Of a stretch of DNA of 64,000 nucleotides, positions 1 to 11,023 are shown piece after piece. Source of the stretch: Zhengitettix transpicula. Taxonomy: Eukaryota; Arthropoda; Insecta; Orthoptera; Tetrigidae. The position numbers and the translations under genes are program-made. The stretch lies in the NCBI GenBank assembly GCA_037074705.1, contig CM073591.1, positions 182,677,432-182,741,431 of the forward strand. The letters are read 5' to 3'. Each line of letters opens with the position of its first letter. Position 1 is the first letter of the stretch. The notes beneath the pieces are model-generated. The model worked only from the letters and a program-made list of their open reading frames with translations. It ran no database searches and was not told where the DNA came from.

Positions 1-350
1 TACGGGAGCCATAATTGAGTATATTATGCGACGAAAATATCATATTCTGAGGGACGTGGAGGATTACCTTTGACGAATACAAAATATAATCGTACATGGA
101 TGATCAGTTATTTTAAAAAAGATAATAATTATTAAGTCTCAAAATAATTTTGCAGAGTTCGTATAAATATCGATACGAGTAATTGAAAGGGAAGATATTG
201 ACCAATCGTCGCGCATATTATAACTGAAGGAGATATCAACATGGTCTGTATGGTTATCAAATTTGTTTAGAAGACCAAGAGTGCTCGCTATGTAACAGAA
301 TATTAAAGTAATTTGTTGAATTGGTCATTGGCTTAAAGGCATAGTACATT
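1..350 (+). repeat. Dispersed repeat U, copy 1
   Basis: This stretch aligns over most of its length with 23820-24560 in the same orientation. Shared landmarks are gcgacgaaaa..atcatatt, the stretch ending in ttttgcagag, and the segment from catggtctgta to aagtaatttgttgaattgg. It has no convincing reading frame. In the second copy a poly(A) retroposon sits inside the unit; here the same point, near 250, is uninterrupted, so this is a natural empty site. Both copies lie near Penelope-like fragments, so U may be a noncoding part of a Penelope-like element, but that is inference. Confidence 0.6.
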
Positions 351-388
351 CTGCATACGTGTCCTGAGGAAGAACCTTTGTAAGCTGA

Positions 389-406
389 TGACGTCAGAGT
401 GACGTC
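389..406. promoter_or_regulatory. CRE-like palindrome
   Basis: TGACGTCA at 389-396 is followed by gag and then TGACGTC, giving a 7+3+7 inverted repeat. TGACGTCA is the consensus site of CREB/ATF bZIP factors. One such site in 64 kb may be chance, and no promoter is visible nearby. Confidence 0.2.
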
Positions 407-720
407 TGTTAAATCTATTCGGAAGCTTGACTAATGATCAAGGCAGATCTACTGAACTCAACCTCGAAGACAAGATTTCTGGGTATCGTTAAAGAACTAT
501 AAGTGGTGAATTCTGTTTTTTTAAAAGCATTGTTAACAACCTGGGTAATTCCTGAGAATCAAATAACATAGTGTTCTACTTTATAAAACAAATTTAAATA
601 TGCATAATAGTGTAATATCTGGTGAAATGGGTCAATTATTTAACTGAAGACGTGACTAAAAATAATATAGTAAGCTGATTTTGCTGTTATAAATAATAGA
701 ACTTGTATTATTCTCGAAAC

Positions 721-935
721 AGACATTTTTTATTGTTAATCAGAAGTTTTGATTGTCCTAGGATTTACAATTATAACAAGAGATTTTGTAAACTACGCAA
801 TGTTTTCCATCGGTGTCAAGGGAATACTTGTGGGTTTTTTTTATCATGAAGGATATATTATTAGAACTGTAAATGATGGGTATTTGATATTCTTTAAAAA
901 TTTGGCAAACCTATGAAGTTGAAATTTGTAATAAA
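721..935 (-). pseudogene. Penelope-like element, GIY-YIG region fragment
   Basis: This aligns with 5590-5800, which lies in the endonuclease part of the Penelope-like element at 5068-7570. The shared core includes agagattttgtaaac, then caatgtt, ggtgtcaag, and ttgatattc..aaaaattt. On the minus strand it reads as remnants of the segment before the YKI-C-C type cysteines of the GIY-YIG domain. Frameshifts and stops show it is dead. The rest of this copy is absent or too diverged to see. Confidence 0.55.
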
Positions 936-1369
936 GGGAGTGGATTCACGTGATGGGGGTCGAGAAACTGTATTATCGGAATCACAGTTGCATAGTTTAA
1001 CTGGTTTGGAAATTTATCAGCGAGCATTGAATTATTACAAAGGCAAGATTTCTTTCTTTCTCCTTTTTCTCCCGGGTACCTTTCCTTTCGAAAGACAGAT
1101 AATATTTCTACCGTTGTCCAGATTTCTAGCCTTGAAAGTGTTGTTCTTAGCGTGGATTATTTATCGCATTAATTAACTTTGAAGTGCAATTTGAAATTTG
1201 TTAATTGAGTCAGAGTCTAGAATACATTTTAGAATAATTATCGAGGTCTTCGACTTTTGCAAATATTTGTATATAAGGCTGTTGAGAGACATCGCTGTGA
1301 TTTGTTGCGGGATACGGTTGTAGGTGATTCAGGTGGCAGAATACAGAACGGTGATTGAAAGGAACACGT
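936..1369. other. AT-rich, nothing recognised
   Basis: An 87-codon open frame starts at 913 on the plus strand, with a leucine/phenylalanine-rich C-terminal half. It overlaps the Penelope-like remnant and matches no family I know, so I do not call it a gene. Confidence 0.5.
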
Positions 1370-1640
1370 GTGAGCGCCGCCCCACGATTGAATATGCACT
1401 GGCTGGAGGGAACAGAGACCCATTTGTCATCGTGAGGTCGGAAGGAAGTCGCCTCACAAAATGGAGCCCTTGTGGCTGCTTTTTCTGGCTCTCCCCGACG
1501 TGTTCCTGCAGGATGCAATTCAATTTGCCGTGACGTCGCCGGCGCCCGCCTGATGCTGAATTAATTCAACTCCGACAGCGCCAACGGAGGAAAAACTCGT
1601 CTACGCCAAACTCACCAGAAATTAGACCTCTGTGAGCGAG
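1370..1640. promoter_or_regulatory. GC-rich island 1
   Basis: This is a CpG-containing, GC-rich stretch in an AT-rich background. It holds a GCCGGCGC core next to a GACGTC palindrome, and the 12-bp palindrome TGAATTAATTCA, which contains homeodomain-type TAAT cores. No repeat copy of it was seen in the window. It could be a regulatory module or an exon; the sequence alone does not decide. A small frame with a signal-peptide-like product lies inside it. Confidence 0.3.
1461..1553 (+). CDS. Candidate 30-codon frame with signal-peptide-like product
   Basis: The ATG is in a strong insect start context (caaaATGG). The predicted peptide begins MEPLWLLFLALPDVF and continues with a short polar stretch to a TGA stop. 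The leucine-rich core right after the start looks like a secretion signal, so this could be a tiny secreted peptide or the first coding exon of a longer secreted protein. A possible weak donor (gcc|gtgacg) lies after residue 23. No downstream exon is recognisable and a random hydrophobic frame is the main alternative. Confidence 0.2.
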   Translation: MEPLWLLFLALPDVFLQDAIQFAVTSPAPA

Positions 1641-2404
1641 TACCGGTCCTTTCTAATTGTTTTCCGTTATACAATTCTACCGATTTGCGAATTTCAATTT
1701 CGCTAATGAAATAACGATCGCGGAGTAAACCTTACAAGTTTTTTCTCCCACGAACTCGCAGATCATGAAGAATGTAATCCTGAATTTCTTTCCTTTGCGT
1801 TCTTTAATCTACTACTCTACTTTTATTCAAGTTGTATATTTCTAATATTTGACATAAATTTGTGATCGTCTGTATAGATTTAATAAAGCCATATTAAAAA
1901 GAACTGAAAGCTATTCTCATATAATTTTTTGAATAGTTCAACTGTACAATACGTTGAGTTTATTGAGATATGCTGAATGGGATATTTCAGGGAAATTATA
2001 AATAAAAAACAAGGAGAGATAAAAAGTGTGCCTTCTGTACAGACTTTCCCAGAGGTGGAGTTGTACGCGCTGACACTTTCTCCTGGTTCCCACAATGATG
2101 TCATACCGTCCGGATTTCATGTGGAAATTTCCAATATCTCAATGGAAATTTGGAAATTTTTACTCTAACATGTGTCGCTTCATAAAATCACTTTTAGTGC
2201 CAATCGTGGTGTTTCCATGTTGTTGATTCACTTTGGTATGTTTCCAGAAAAGATTGGTGCACTTCATTACAAAAACTATAATAATTATGCCTATAGTAAT
2301 TAAATATAATATAATTACTTGAAGTACTTGGCTATCTAATACATAAAATTGACTGTTTTGTGTTTGTATGTGCGTGCATATGTTCCGCAATTACGACCAA
2401 ATTT
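1641..2404. other. AT-rich, nothing recognised
   Basis: Only short overlapping frames on both strands are present. No repeat seen elsewhere in the window was found here. Confidence 0.5.
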
Positions 2405-2970
2405 TGTACACAATTTTTTTAGGGTAACAGGCTACATTATGGTAATCCACATGGTGACAACTCCCCTTTAAAGCATAGGAAGGAATATGAAAGGGAGGAT
2501 GCGGAAGGGTAGAGGAAGGTAGCCAAGGGTTAACTAGGGCCCCCGGGCTATAGTTTAAGGATCCTACCCGGCATTCGCCTAAAAGTAATGCAGGGAAAAC
2601 CCTAGAAAAACCTGCATCAGGTAGGTCGGGCATTGGGTACTTGTCCCACGTCCTTCCGATAGCGGGAGAAGAGTTTGCTGTGGGACGCAGCATTCCCTTC
2701 TCCGTACCTCGACCAGTTTAAGAGGCAGCTGGCCGACTGTTCCAATGGGAACAGCGAACAACTCTTACCGTATGCCCAAGGTCTGTGACCCCGGAACATG
2801 CACCTCGCAGAACAGGCCGAGGTGCCTCGGCTTGTGGGAACCTTAGTTCAAAAATGGAGAGAGGAAAAGGCATCCCCAAAGGTAGCCCCTTCCTGTCTCT
2901 CCTACAAGGTTCTGCCTGCGAGATGCCTGCGAGAGAATAGCCCTCGCAGACACATCCTGTACACAATTTT
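2405..2970 (-). mobile_element. Poly(A) retroposon family R, near full-length, with TSD
   Basis: The element occupies about 2418-2957, reading on the minus strand, with its A-tail (poly-T on plus) at 2414-2420. The flanks carry the duplication tgtacacaatttt at 2405-2417 and 2958-2970, evidence of target-primed insertion by a LINE machinery. The 5' end has a ctgcgag..ctcgcag hairpin. Internal hairpins are GCCGAG..CTCGGC and CTGTTCC..GGAACAG (2737-2754). It has no long reading frame, so it is non-autonomous. Open frames of 60-100 codons inside it recur in other copies but show no protein family and are best seen as chance. Confidence 0.85.
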
Positions 2971-3564
2971 CGTTTCGAACCGGAAATAAACACTGTGCGG
3001 TTAAGACAATACTACAAGATTTAGATTTATTATTCATTCTATTAGTCCTCGGTCGAAGAAATAGAATACGTCATAATATAAGTTTACATAAAAAGAATAA
3101 TTATTACAAATACGATGTTTAAAAAACAAACATTGTACTTAAAAAAAATATATGATTTAAAACTACGTTAAAAACTGTACTTTACAAAAATAGTATTTAA
3201 AACTAGGATACATATATTAATATGACAACAATTAGTAATTAAAGAAAATACAAGTGTTTTAATTCATCTTTAATTTCCATTCGACGGAGTTTCTAGTCGA
3301 AAATCTTACATCGATTCCCGTTGAACGTGAAAAAGAAAATAAGTCAGCAGTTAAATTCTAGAATATTACCATAGTAAAATAATAGCGTAATTTGATAGGA
3401 TACCAGCAAACTATTTTATTAAAGAGAATCTAATCTGTCCTTCCTATCTACGAAATCTTTCACCGAGTAATATGCTCCATTAATCAACAGAGATTTGCAA
3501 CTCTTTATAAATAAATGTAGTATACTTAAAGTTTTTATTTCTTCCGGAAGACTTTAGAATAGAT
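2971..3564. other. AT-rich, nothing recognised
   Basis: No frame, repeat or motif with support was seen. Confidence 0.5.
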
Positions 3565-3960
3565 TTATCCCGGAATAATGAATGCTTGATTCAAAAAGGA
3601 CGGGATTGCTAAAACGGTAGAAAATTCTGTCAAATAATTTTTTTTGCGATTAGTGAGATTGATTGTGTTTCTGCCGATGTTGATTGTGTAAAATATCAAG
3701 TCTTTGTGGAATGGTAGTGGACCATACTTAGGGGCGCGGGCGCAGGAATCGAATACGGTGTTATGGATGTCGCTGAGTTTCATTATGACATTCAACTTGG
3801 CGGTTAAGTTGTACTTCAACCCTTAGCAGTGAGGCTAGAATGGGAGAACAATGTTCTGAATACAATCTTAAACACTTGCAGCGATTTCTACAAAATCACG
3901 TGCAGATGGTACTTATGATACGAAACAAAGACTGGACCGGTAAAACACCCGGGGCAAGTG
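3565..3960 (+). mobile_element. Helitron-like family B body, degenerate
   Basis: The reverse complement of 3565-3840 matches the family B body at 44400-44998 and 52366-52783, including attaaactcagcgacatcc near 3775. 3860-3960 matches the piece at 44270-44400 (ccaagtgtttgtttc-like and cagaacattgtt). The order body, short segment, minisatellite is the same as at 43500-44998 but on the other strand. An 84-codon frame here is a by-product. Confidence 0.6.
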
Positions 3961-3969
3961 AAATTCTAA

Positions 3970-4200
3970 AGATATTCTAAATTTCCGCCAGTATTTTTCC
4001 TCTTTAAGTAACAGGATATTTCGGAACCTCATAAGTAGGAGGAGTTTTTTGCAATAATTAATTCTCTTAAGGTAGTGGTGTATTTTTAACGGTATTAAGT
4101 TTCTAAGGGTATTAGTATTTTATAGTCTTTCAACGCACCGCGAGTATTTTTTGTTTATATTTGGTATTAGGAGTATTTTTGCTTCTCTAAAAGAACCGGG
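3970..4200 (+). repeat. Degenerate ~29-bp minisatellite beside Helitron B
   Basis: Reverse-complemented, this reads as diverged units of aaaaatactcc..ggtacc..aagagagtc, the same unit as the large array at 43500-44260. About seven or eight units are recognisable by their gtattttt blocks on the plus strand. It adjoins the Helitron B body at the same side as in the other loci. Confidence 0.55.
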
Positions 4201-4246
4201 GGTTCTAATGAAATTAGTATTTTCTCTGCAAATCTTTTCATTAAAA

Positions 4247-4456
4247 AAGATGGATGGAAAAATGGCGATCGGGCCGGGAATCAAACGGAGGATCTTCCGC
4301 TTACCGGGCGGCTGCTCAGACCACTAAGCCAAATGGAGGAATGTCGCATCAGGTCGGAAGTCGACAAGGATTAGCTTAGTGGTCTGAGCAGCCGCCCGGT
4401 AAGCGGAAGGTCCTCGGTTTGATTCCCGGCCCGATCGCCATTTTTGCATCCACATT
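4247..4456. repeat. Palindrome with two tRNA-like arms
   Basis: Arms 4247-4329 and 4374-4456 (about 83 nt each, a few mismatches) are inverted around a 44-nt spacer. Each arm contains a tRNA-like sequence. On the plus strand from 4372 there is a Pol III A-box-like TAGCTTAGTGG, a D stem GCTT/GAGC, an anticodon stem CCGC/GCGG with a 7-nt loop CCGGTAA (anticodon position GGT, but C instead of U at position 33), a 5-nt variable loop, and a T arm with B-box-like GGTTTGATTCC. No acceptor stem pairs, so it is not a working tRNA. Left-arm sequence gives the same on the minus strand. It may be a foldback or MITE-type element, or two SINE heads in inverted order. Confidence 0.75.
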
Positions 4457-5067
4457 TTTAATTGAACGTTACTATAATTCAGGCTTAATATAAGCTTTCC
4501 TTGATTTCTATCTATTATTTTCTTGACTAATAGATTAATGTAGAATTAATACCTTACCATGCCTGTATAAATAAATATCAGGGCACGCAACTAGTAAATA
4601 TTTATTCAAAAATTGGGTTCATCTCTTCCAAACCGGTGGTAGGCAACGGAAAACAAGTAATAAAAGGATTATGATGTTACTTCGTCTATTGTGCGCCATT
4701 GAAGCTACAAGCTCTACGAATTGGTTAGGGAACACAGTGCTCTAACAATGATGAACAGTTTCATTACGTATATTTTCCCCTGGATATTCAGTATTTACAT
4801 AATGTAATCGAATACGTACTTAAGTCCTATTAAATGTGACTCAATTTCCATCATGGTCTGTACCATAACAAAATTCCTGGCCAAGTAGTAAAAGTAGACT
4901 CCGTTACAGTTACGACTTGAGACTGTTCTTACACTTTCATCAGCCCCCTACTGAAATTCTACAGCTAAAAGCACAACTTTTTCACAATGTAGTGATCGAT
5001 AATGCATTTGAAAAAAAAAAAACAAATCGTTGATTATGACAGTTGCCATTCTACTGAATCTTATGTT
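4457..5067. other. AT-rich, nothing recognised
   Basis: No supported frame or repeat was found. Confidence 0.5.
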
Positions 5068-5099
5068 TCAGGATTTCCTATAAACAAATTTTGATAGAA

Positions 5100-5270
5100 A
5101 TGAAAAATTTACGTCTGATTGAAAATAATTAATAAGAAAGATAGCCAATTCAGAAAAAATAAGTGATAATATAATTTCCACACAACGTTTCTGGGATCTT
5201 GTTCCTTTCCTCAGGTGCGAAGAAGAGCCTAGAGCGACACAACTGCACTCGTCGGTTGACAAAACTCAAA
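5100..5270 (-). repeat. Penelope-like 3' tail, copy 1
   Basis: This conserved noncoding tail recurs at 12495-12650 and 23590-23770. On the minus strand it runs from tgagttttgtcaac through tgtcgctcta, a cacctgaggaaagg..cccagaaacg block and ctgaattggctatctttc. It marks the 3' end of the element and may contain a decayed ribozyme-type motif (see findings). Confidence 0.7.
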
Positions 5271-6900
5271 AGCGACGAAAACGCAACAACAATGGGAGAG
5301 CCGAAGGGTTAGCGTAACAATAAGGGAGCAAAGACAATGGGAAAACAGAACGTTTAGTGTAATAAGAAGGGATCAGTTGTTGAGTTTAATAGCGTCTGTT
5401 TGTACATTAGCTGTGATGTTTGATTTAATGTGAAGCATCTCTGAAATGAGTCTGGAGTTGTAACTGGTGTCACTGTATAAAATATTAGCATTTTGCCAAT
5501 CAATGTTTAGAATTGATGATATGTTTGGATTCTACAGATTGTTCATCAAAGGGAAGTTTGATATTAGATATATGTTCCTTGATACGTGTATTAAGGGAAC
5601 GTTTTGTTTGCAGGAATTACAATTAGAGCAAGAGATTTTGTAAACAATACAATGTTTGCTGTAGGTGTCAAGTAGGTCCTTGTGGTTTTTAAATCAAGTG
5701 CCAAAGAGTATTTGTGGATTTGTAAATGATGAATATTTGATATTCCTTGAAAATTTGGATGAATTTGTGATGTAGAAATTTTTAATAAGGGAATACTAGA
5801 AAAAATTAGGTTTGAGGTGTTTGGGGACGAGTGACAGTAGGATATTGAATTTTGTTCAATCTCCTGTTTGTGTGTTTAATAATTAAACTTCAAGGGTACT
5901 CATTGGAGATTAAAATGTTTGGGACAATATTTAAGTTGTGTTGATGGAACTTGGAGTTAGAAAGTATTATAGCTCTGTGTACAAGATTGTATGCCATAGC
6001 TCTCTTTTGGTTTGGAGGATGATCAGAAAGATAATTGAGAACACGTCCAGACTATGTAGGTTTTCTCTACCAATTGGTGAGAACGAAAGTATTGTGAATG
6101 GATACGGTGACATTAAAGAAATTGAGAGAATGGTTAGATTCAAGTTCATGGGTGAATTGTAAGTTGGGATGATAAATATTGAAAGTATGGACTATAAGGT
6201 TGATTTCAGAGGTATTAACAATACAAAAAATGTCAGCGACGTATCTGATGTAGCAAAGAGGTTGGACAGGTAGTAGAGAAAGACAAGAATTTTCTAAATC
6301 TCTCATGACTATCTCAGCAAAAAAAGGACTAAGGGGACTTCCCATGGGAAAACCTTTTTTTGTTTGATAGTGAATCTGATTAAACTTCAAATAAGTGTAA
6401 TTGAGGATTAGATTTATAATTCATAAAATTTCATGAAGTTTAATTTTAGTATATTGACTGATAATGGCCCATCTGTTTTCGAAACTGTTAATTACTAAAT
6501 CATTAGGAATAGAGTTGAATAAGGAAACTAAATAAAGAGAAATTATAGAGTGCTAATGAGGGACGTTGAGATGCTTGGTTTTATCAATACATTGGTAAGA
6601 ATTTTAACAGAATAATGATTTTCTTCATTGAGGGCTTTACAAAACATGTCAGGAATGTAGGAGGAAATGTTGTGTAAGGGACTTCCAGTAGGAGCAACAA
6701 AAATTCTAAGAGATAGGTCAGGTTTGTGTATTTTAAGAAAGGCATAAGCTCTGGAAATGTTGGCTGAGATGATGAATAAATGTGGATGGTTCAATAAAAT
6801 CTATTTGCTCCCACCTCTTGAGAAGAGTTTTTAATTTGTCAATAACTGTATTGATGCAGGTGGGTTTGCAAATTTTATAAGATTTAGTGTCAGAAAGAAT

Positions 6901-7446
6901 TTGGTTAACAGTGGAGAGGCAGAACCCTGTAGGAGAGATACGAATAGGCTACCTATGGGGGTGCCTTTTCCTCTCCGTTTTTGAGCTCAGGTTCCCACAA
7001 GCCGAGGCACCTCGGCCTGTTCTGAGACGTGTATGTTCCGGGGTCACAGACCTTGGGCATACCTTAAGAGATGTTCGCTGTTCCCATTGGAACAGTCGGG
7101 CAGCTGCCTCCTAAACTGGTCGACGTACGGAGAAGGGAATGCTGCGTCCCCACAGCAAACTCTTCTACCGCTATCGGAAGGGCGTAGGACAAGTACCCAA
7201 TACCCGACCTACCTGATGCAGGTTTTCTAGGGTTTTCCCTGCATTACTTTTAGGTGAATGCCGGGTAGGATCCTTAAACCATAGCCCGGGGGCCCTAGTT
7301 AACCCTTGGCTACCTTCCTTTACCCTTCCGCATCCTCCCTTTCAGATTCCTTCCTATGCTATTAAAGGGGAATTGCCACCATGTGGATTACCCTCATGTA
7401 GCCTGTTACTCTAAAAAAAAAAAAAAAAAAAAATTGGTTAACAGTG
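6901..7446 (+). mobile_element. Retroposon R inside Penelope-like element, with TSD
   Basis: The element is 6914-7433, ending in about 20 A residues. It is flanked by exact copies of ttggttaacagtg at 6901-6913 and 7434-7446. Removing it and one duplication restores continuous Penelope-like coding on the opposite strand, so the insertion is younger than that element. It contains the covarying hairpin CTGTTCC..GGAACAG at 7078-7095 and GCCGAG..CTCGGC near 7001. The ctgcgag hairpin of the 5' end is missing, so it is slightly 5'-truncated. Confidence 0.9.
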
Positions 7447-7570
7447 TTTGTGTATTCATTACGGTCACGAGCTCCAGGGACAGCACCTTTGTCAGAGTGT
7501 GTTAAGAGTATGTTGATATGAGACTTCAAGAATTGTTTGGTTCTATGGAGGTTGTTTATGAGTTTGCCAT

Positions 7571-7640
7571 GAAAAATTGTTGTGTGGTATTTATATTATA
7601 ACTTATTTTCTCTGAATTGGCTATCTTTCATATGAAATTT
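7571..7640 (+). repeat. Inverted Penelope-like tail fragment
   Basis: aattgttgtgtgg followed by tttatatta and ctgaattggctatctttc matches the 3' tail at 5100-5180 but in the opposite direction. It sits just upstream of the reverse transcriptase start. Penelope-like copies often carry such inverted or repeated end pieces. Confidence 0.5.
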
Positions 7641-8875
7641 TGAAAGACTACAAGTTTTAGTTATTTTTATGGAAAAATCTCAATAGGAAACATAATTTGA
7701 TCATTAGTAGTAGACATAGGGTATTCTGGTCTTCTTACGTTATAATATTTTAATAATAAAGTGACATCGCACACAACTCTGAGATTTCTACATAACATCC
7801 AATTAATTGTATGATTCAAAGAAAGCTATAGTATCTTATATTTGAGATTTTGAACGTTAGCCTGCATCTTACTCGGTTTCGATATAATTTTTGATACACA
7901 GTATTGTTGATTCCGGAAAAGTCCAAATGGATGAACAGAGGAACCTAATAGATATGATGGGCAAATTGATTTATTCTGAGCTATTGAGAAGGGTAACCTA
8001 AAATTTAATACACAAAATTCGTTGTGATAATGCGTTATATATCTGTTCCATTTAGTATTATTTATGGACACAAAATTCTTAGCGAAAATGATGGCTTTTC
8101 GAACGAGCATATACACCAGTAATAGAGTCCTGAAGCACGGCTATAAGGCCTCCAGGTTGTTTACACAAAATATGTGAACAGCTAATAGATATCCAAGGGC
8201 TCCAGCCAATAATAAATAATAATTATGGCTCGCGGGATGAGAAACACATTATTCAACAAATAACCCCCTTTGAGAATTATAGGGCGTAGGCCCAAAACCC
8301 AGGACCAGAACCACTGGTATTTAAATTTCACTTATAAGTCGTTTAGACGAGTACATTTTTAAAACACTTCAATGGTAAGTGTTACAGATATTTCATGGGT
8401 TTTCAGAAGTATAATGTCAACTTATACAGTTTCTTAGTAATACGCGATGCCACGAAATTTTATCTACCGGTTCTGATAAAAATATTGACCCTATTTCTTT
8501 AAATTTATTATAATTTTTCAAAATTGCAATGCGAATTCTGTGACAAAAAGAACGAGGAAGTAAAATATTTGAATTAAACATTATGTTGATAGTTGTACAA
8601 TCCTTCATTATAGCTAAATGCGTCTCTGTGCAAAATAAATTGTGTCGCCCTTTTGACCGCATTATTATTGAATAAATAAACATTAATTTCTAGACAATAC
8701 GAGGAACAATTACACGTTTAATGATTTAATAACAGCTGGATGTTTCAACGTTACTTTGCGTCTTTCTCTAAAAGCATTTGAACATAGAATGAGTCTGTAA
8801 GTTATTTTAGACCTGATTATTTTAAGAAACATGAGGGCAATAGCAATTACGGCCACTTCTCTAAAACATCAAACG
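7641..8875. other. AT-rich, nothing recognised
   Basis: Two minus-strand frames of 96 and 88 codons (7826-8116, 8417-8683) have no recognisable domain and biased, AT-driven composition. I do not call them genes. Confidence 0.45.
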
Positions 8876-8879
8876 AAGG

Positions 8880-9045
8880 GAATTACAGAAGGGAAGGAAG
8901 AACAAGCTACTCAAGTGTTTAACCTCCTGACTATATATTAAATATCCTACGCAGCATTCGCCTAACTCTAATGTAGGAATAACACTATATAAACTTGCAT
9001 CAGATAAGTCGAGTACTTGTCATAAGTCTTGCCGATTACTGGACG
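8880..9045 (-). mobile_element. Degenerate fragment of retroposon R
   Basis: Blocks such as gcattcgcctaa, aacttgcatcag, taagtcgagtacttgtc and gtcttgcc follow the order of the R consensus on the minus strand, with many substitutions. This is an old copy without a visible tail or duplication. Confidence 0.5.
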
Positions 9046-9720
9046 TGGAATTTCCACGGCATTATGCAAACGTTTCATCTTCTGGAAAATATCGTAATAT
9101 ATAATAATACGTTAATTTCTAAGCATACTGATTACTCAATTAAGCCTCCGTTAATTCCGTCCCCGCGGTTAGTCGCTAGGCCCAGGGGCTAAAGCTAACT
9201 ATTCCGTTGCTGAACACATTTATGAATCAATTATTTCGAATCTTCTTACAGATATTTAACGTACGCATTTTAGACACATATATACATAATTAATATATCC
9301 AATTATAGTCTTGTTTAATTAAAACTTGCTTCATTCAAAATATTTGTTCAAGAAAACAATTTCTAATCTCACAATATCCTTTAGAATTATAATCATAAAA
9401 TATTAAGCCTCTAATTATATAAACCTAACATCAGTTAGTAGTCAGATAGATAACAGAGTGCTTGAAATATAATTCCTTAAAAATGTAGCTATTTATATGA
9501 TTAATGTTTATTGATGAAATCCTCTTAAATAATAATTGTATACATAAAATCATAATCTAAATAATTACATTTTTGGAACATAAATACAGTAATCAGAGTC
9601 TGTTTGGATGTTTTTTTTAATTTTTTGCATTCTCGCAAATTATTTTTGTGTGTATACGTAAACACAAAAACCGTTCACACTTTTAACAACAATTGTGTTT
9701 TACGTTGTTTATTACCTTTC
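9046..9720. other. AT-rich, nothing recognised
   Basis: Very AT-rich; no supported feature. Confidence 0.5.
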
Positions 9721-9721
9721 T

Positions 9722-9916
9722 TTAAATGTGGCCTGCAGTATTTTCCAAATCTAGATCGTCAATTTTATGATCCGTATCCGAGTCATCAGACCTAGTTCCT
9801 AAAATTTTCGACTCATGTGATGATTCTTCAATATCGTCGTCTAGTACAACATTTGTGTCATAATTATCCTCTGAAAGAAGACGAAGAATTTCATCTACAT
9901 CGTGAGGTTCATTCAA
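9722..9916 (-). pseudogene. Possible piggyBac-type N-terminal fragment
   Basis: A 64-codon minus-strand frame starts MNEPHDVDEILRLLSEDN and is rich in Asp, Glu and Ser, with DDSDTDH in its second half. An acidic N-terminus beginning with a DxEI..LL pattern and an SDT/SDS run is usual for piggyBac transposases. No catalytic DDD region follows, so it would be a remnant. An unrelated acidic frame is possible. Confidence 0.25.
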
Positions 9917-11023
9917 GTTACATATATTTTTACTGATCTTTCACCGACGTTCAGAAACAGAAAAACGTAATTTAATAAAAAAACACATATATTGTATTCA
10001 CTAATGACGATAAAAATTCAAGTATCAAAAAAGAATAATCGACATTGATTTTTACGAAACGGAACTATGTTATCACTCCGTACTACTACTACGACAAGAA
10101 CGCGAATAATACTGACGGGAGTGGTCGCAGTAGGTCTCTGGACAGAAGATAAGTTTCTTCCTCATTAAATCGTCATTTTACGAGAAACTATGGTTTATTT
10201 TGAATTGTGGTATTGGTAGTATATCGAAAACATATTCCTCTGAGATGTCATAAAAGTTCATCCCAGTATCTACCCTGTCATTGGACGTAACAATGAAATT
10301 AAATTGCGTCGGTCCCCTGGATCTTGCGCGACTAACAGACTGTTAAAAGTAATTTTAGAATTTTAATTTATTATCTAAATTGAAACACACGGATAAATAA
10401 ACACGATTATAAAGGATGGACGAATAGCTAACTAGCCTGGGTCACAGGTTCGATCTGATGATGGATGTGAAATATAGCCCAGAAAACACATCCCAACTTC
10501 CTATATGAAGGAAGGTCCTAGATTTTTGTTGCCAGACAGAAAGAAACAACACTTAAACAAAGATACAAAGCCGTTGGAATTTTATGATGTATGCATGACA
10601 AATTATAGGTGAAAGATTATTTTGAACAACAATCCGGAGGTCCAAGTAGCGGATCTGGTAGACCGTCGTAAGGTGGTTATACAGGTAATTATAAAAAATT
10701 ATTTATAAAATAGACTGTTATGATCCAAAATTATTGACGGTATAATCACAAAATTACAAAGAGGTTCCAGCAACAGTTGGCTTGGAAAAAATTAATCCCG
10801 GAAGAATTTTTGAGAACTAACAAGCACTTAGCAAGAAATACACTTTTTTGTTAACTCTTTTGCTTAAAATCGGTCCTATACGAACAATAAACTAATTTGT
10901 AAAACAAATGAAGCCACTCCTTTGTTGCCCATCTTTAGTTTATGGCTACTGTTAATAGAAATAAATAGACGTGGTTGAACCTGTTCAATAGGTCATTGGA
11001 CTTGAATCGTTTTAATCGTTTCA
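9917..11023. other. AT-rich, nothing recognised
   Basis: No supported frame; no copy of the window's repeats. Confidence 0.45.

Larger units (their letters stand above)
5068..7570 (-). pseudogene. Penelope-like retroelement 1 (RT and GIY-YIG), broken
   Basis: Read on the minus strand, the upstream part (7570-6800) shows the DKG..V region typical of Penelope-like N-termini. It is followed by LKIHKPD near 6730, the RT block GFPMGSPLSP at about 6354-6325, and YVADIF at 6243-6226 where YVDD-type residues are expected. The NHP..KR..A motif follows near 6040, then a decayed GIY-YIG region with a YKISCSNC stretch near 5660, RIKEH, and the 3' tail at 5100-5270. Penelope elements encode RT followed by a GIY-YIG endonuclease and insert without LTRs. 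Several frameshifts and stops, plus a retroposon inserted at 6914-7433, make this copy dead. Confidence 0.85.

Noticed and set aside
2391..2993. Overlapping frames of 60-100 codons in retroposon R copies
   Set aside because: They recur only because the element recurs. Frames shift between copies, and no protein family or synonymous pattern is visible.
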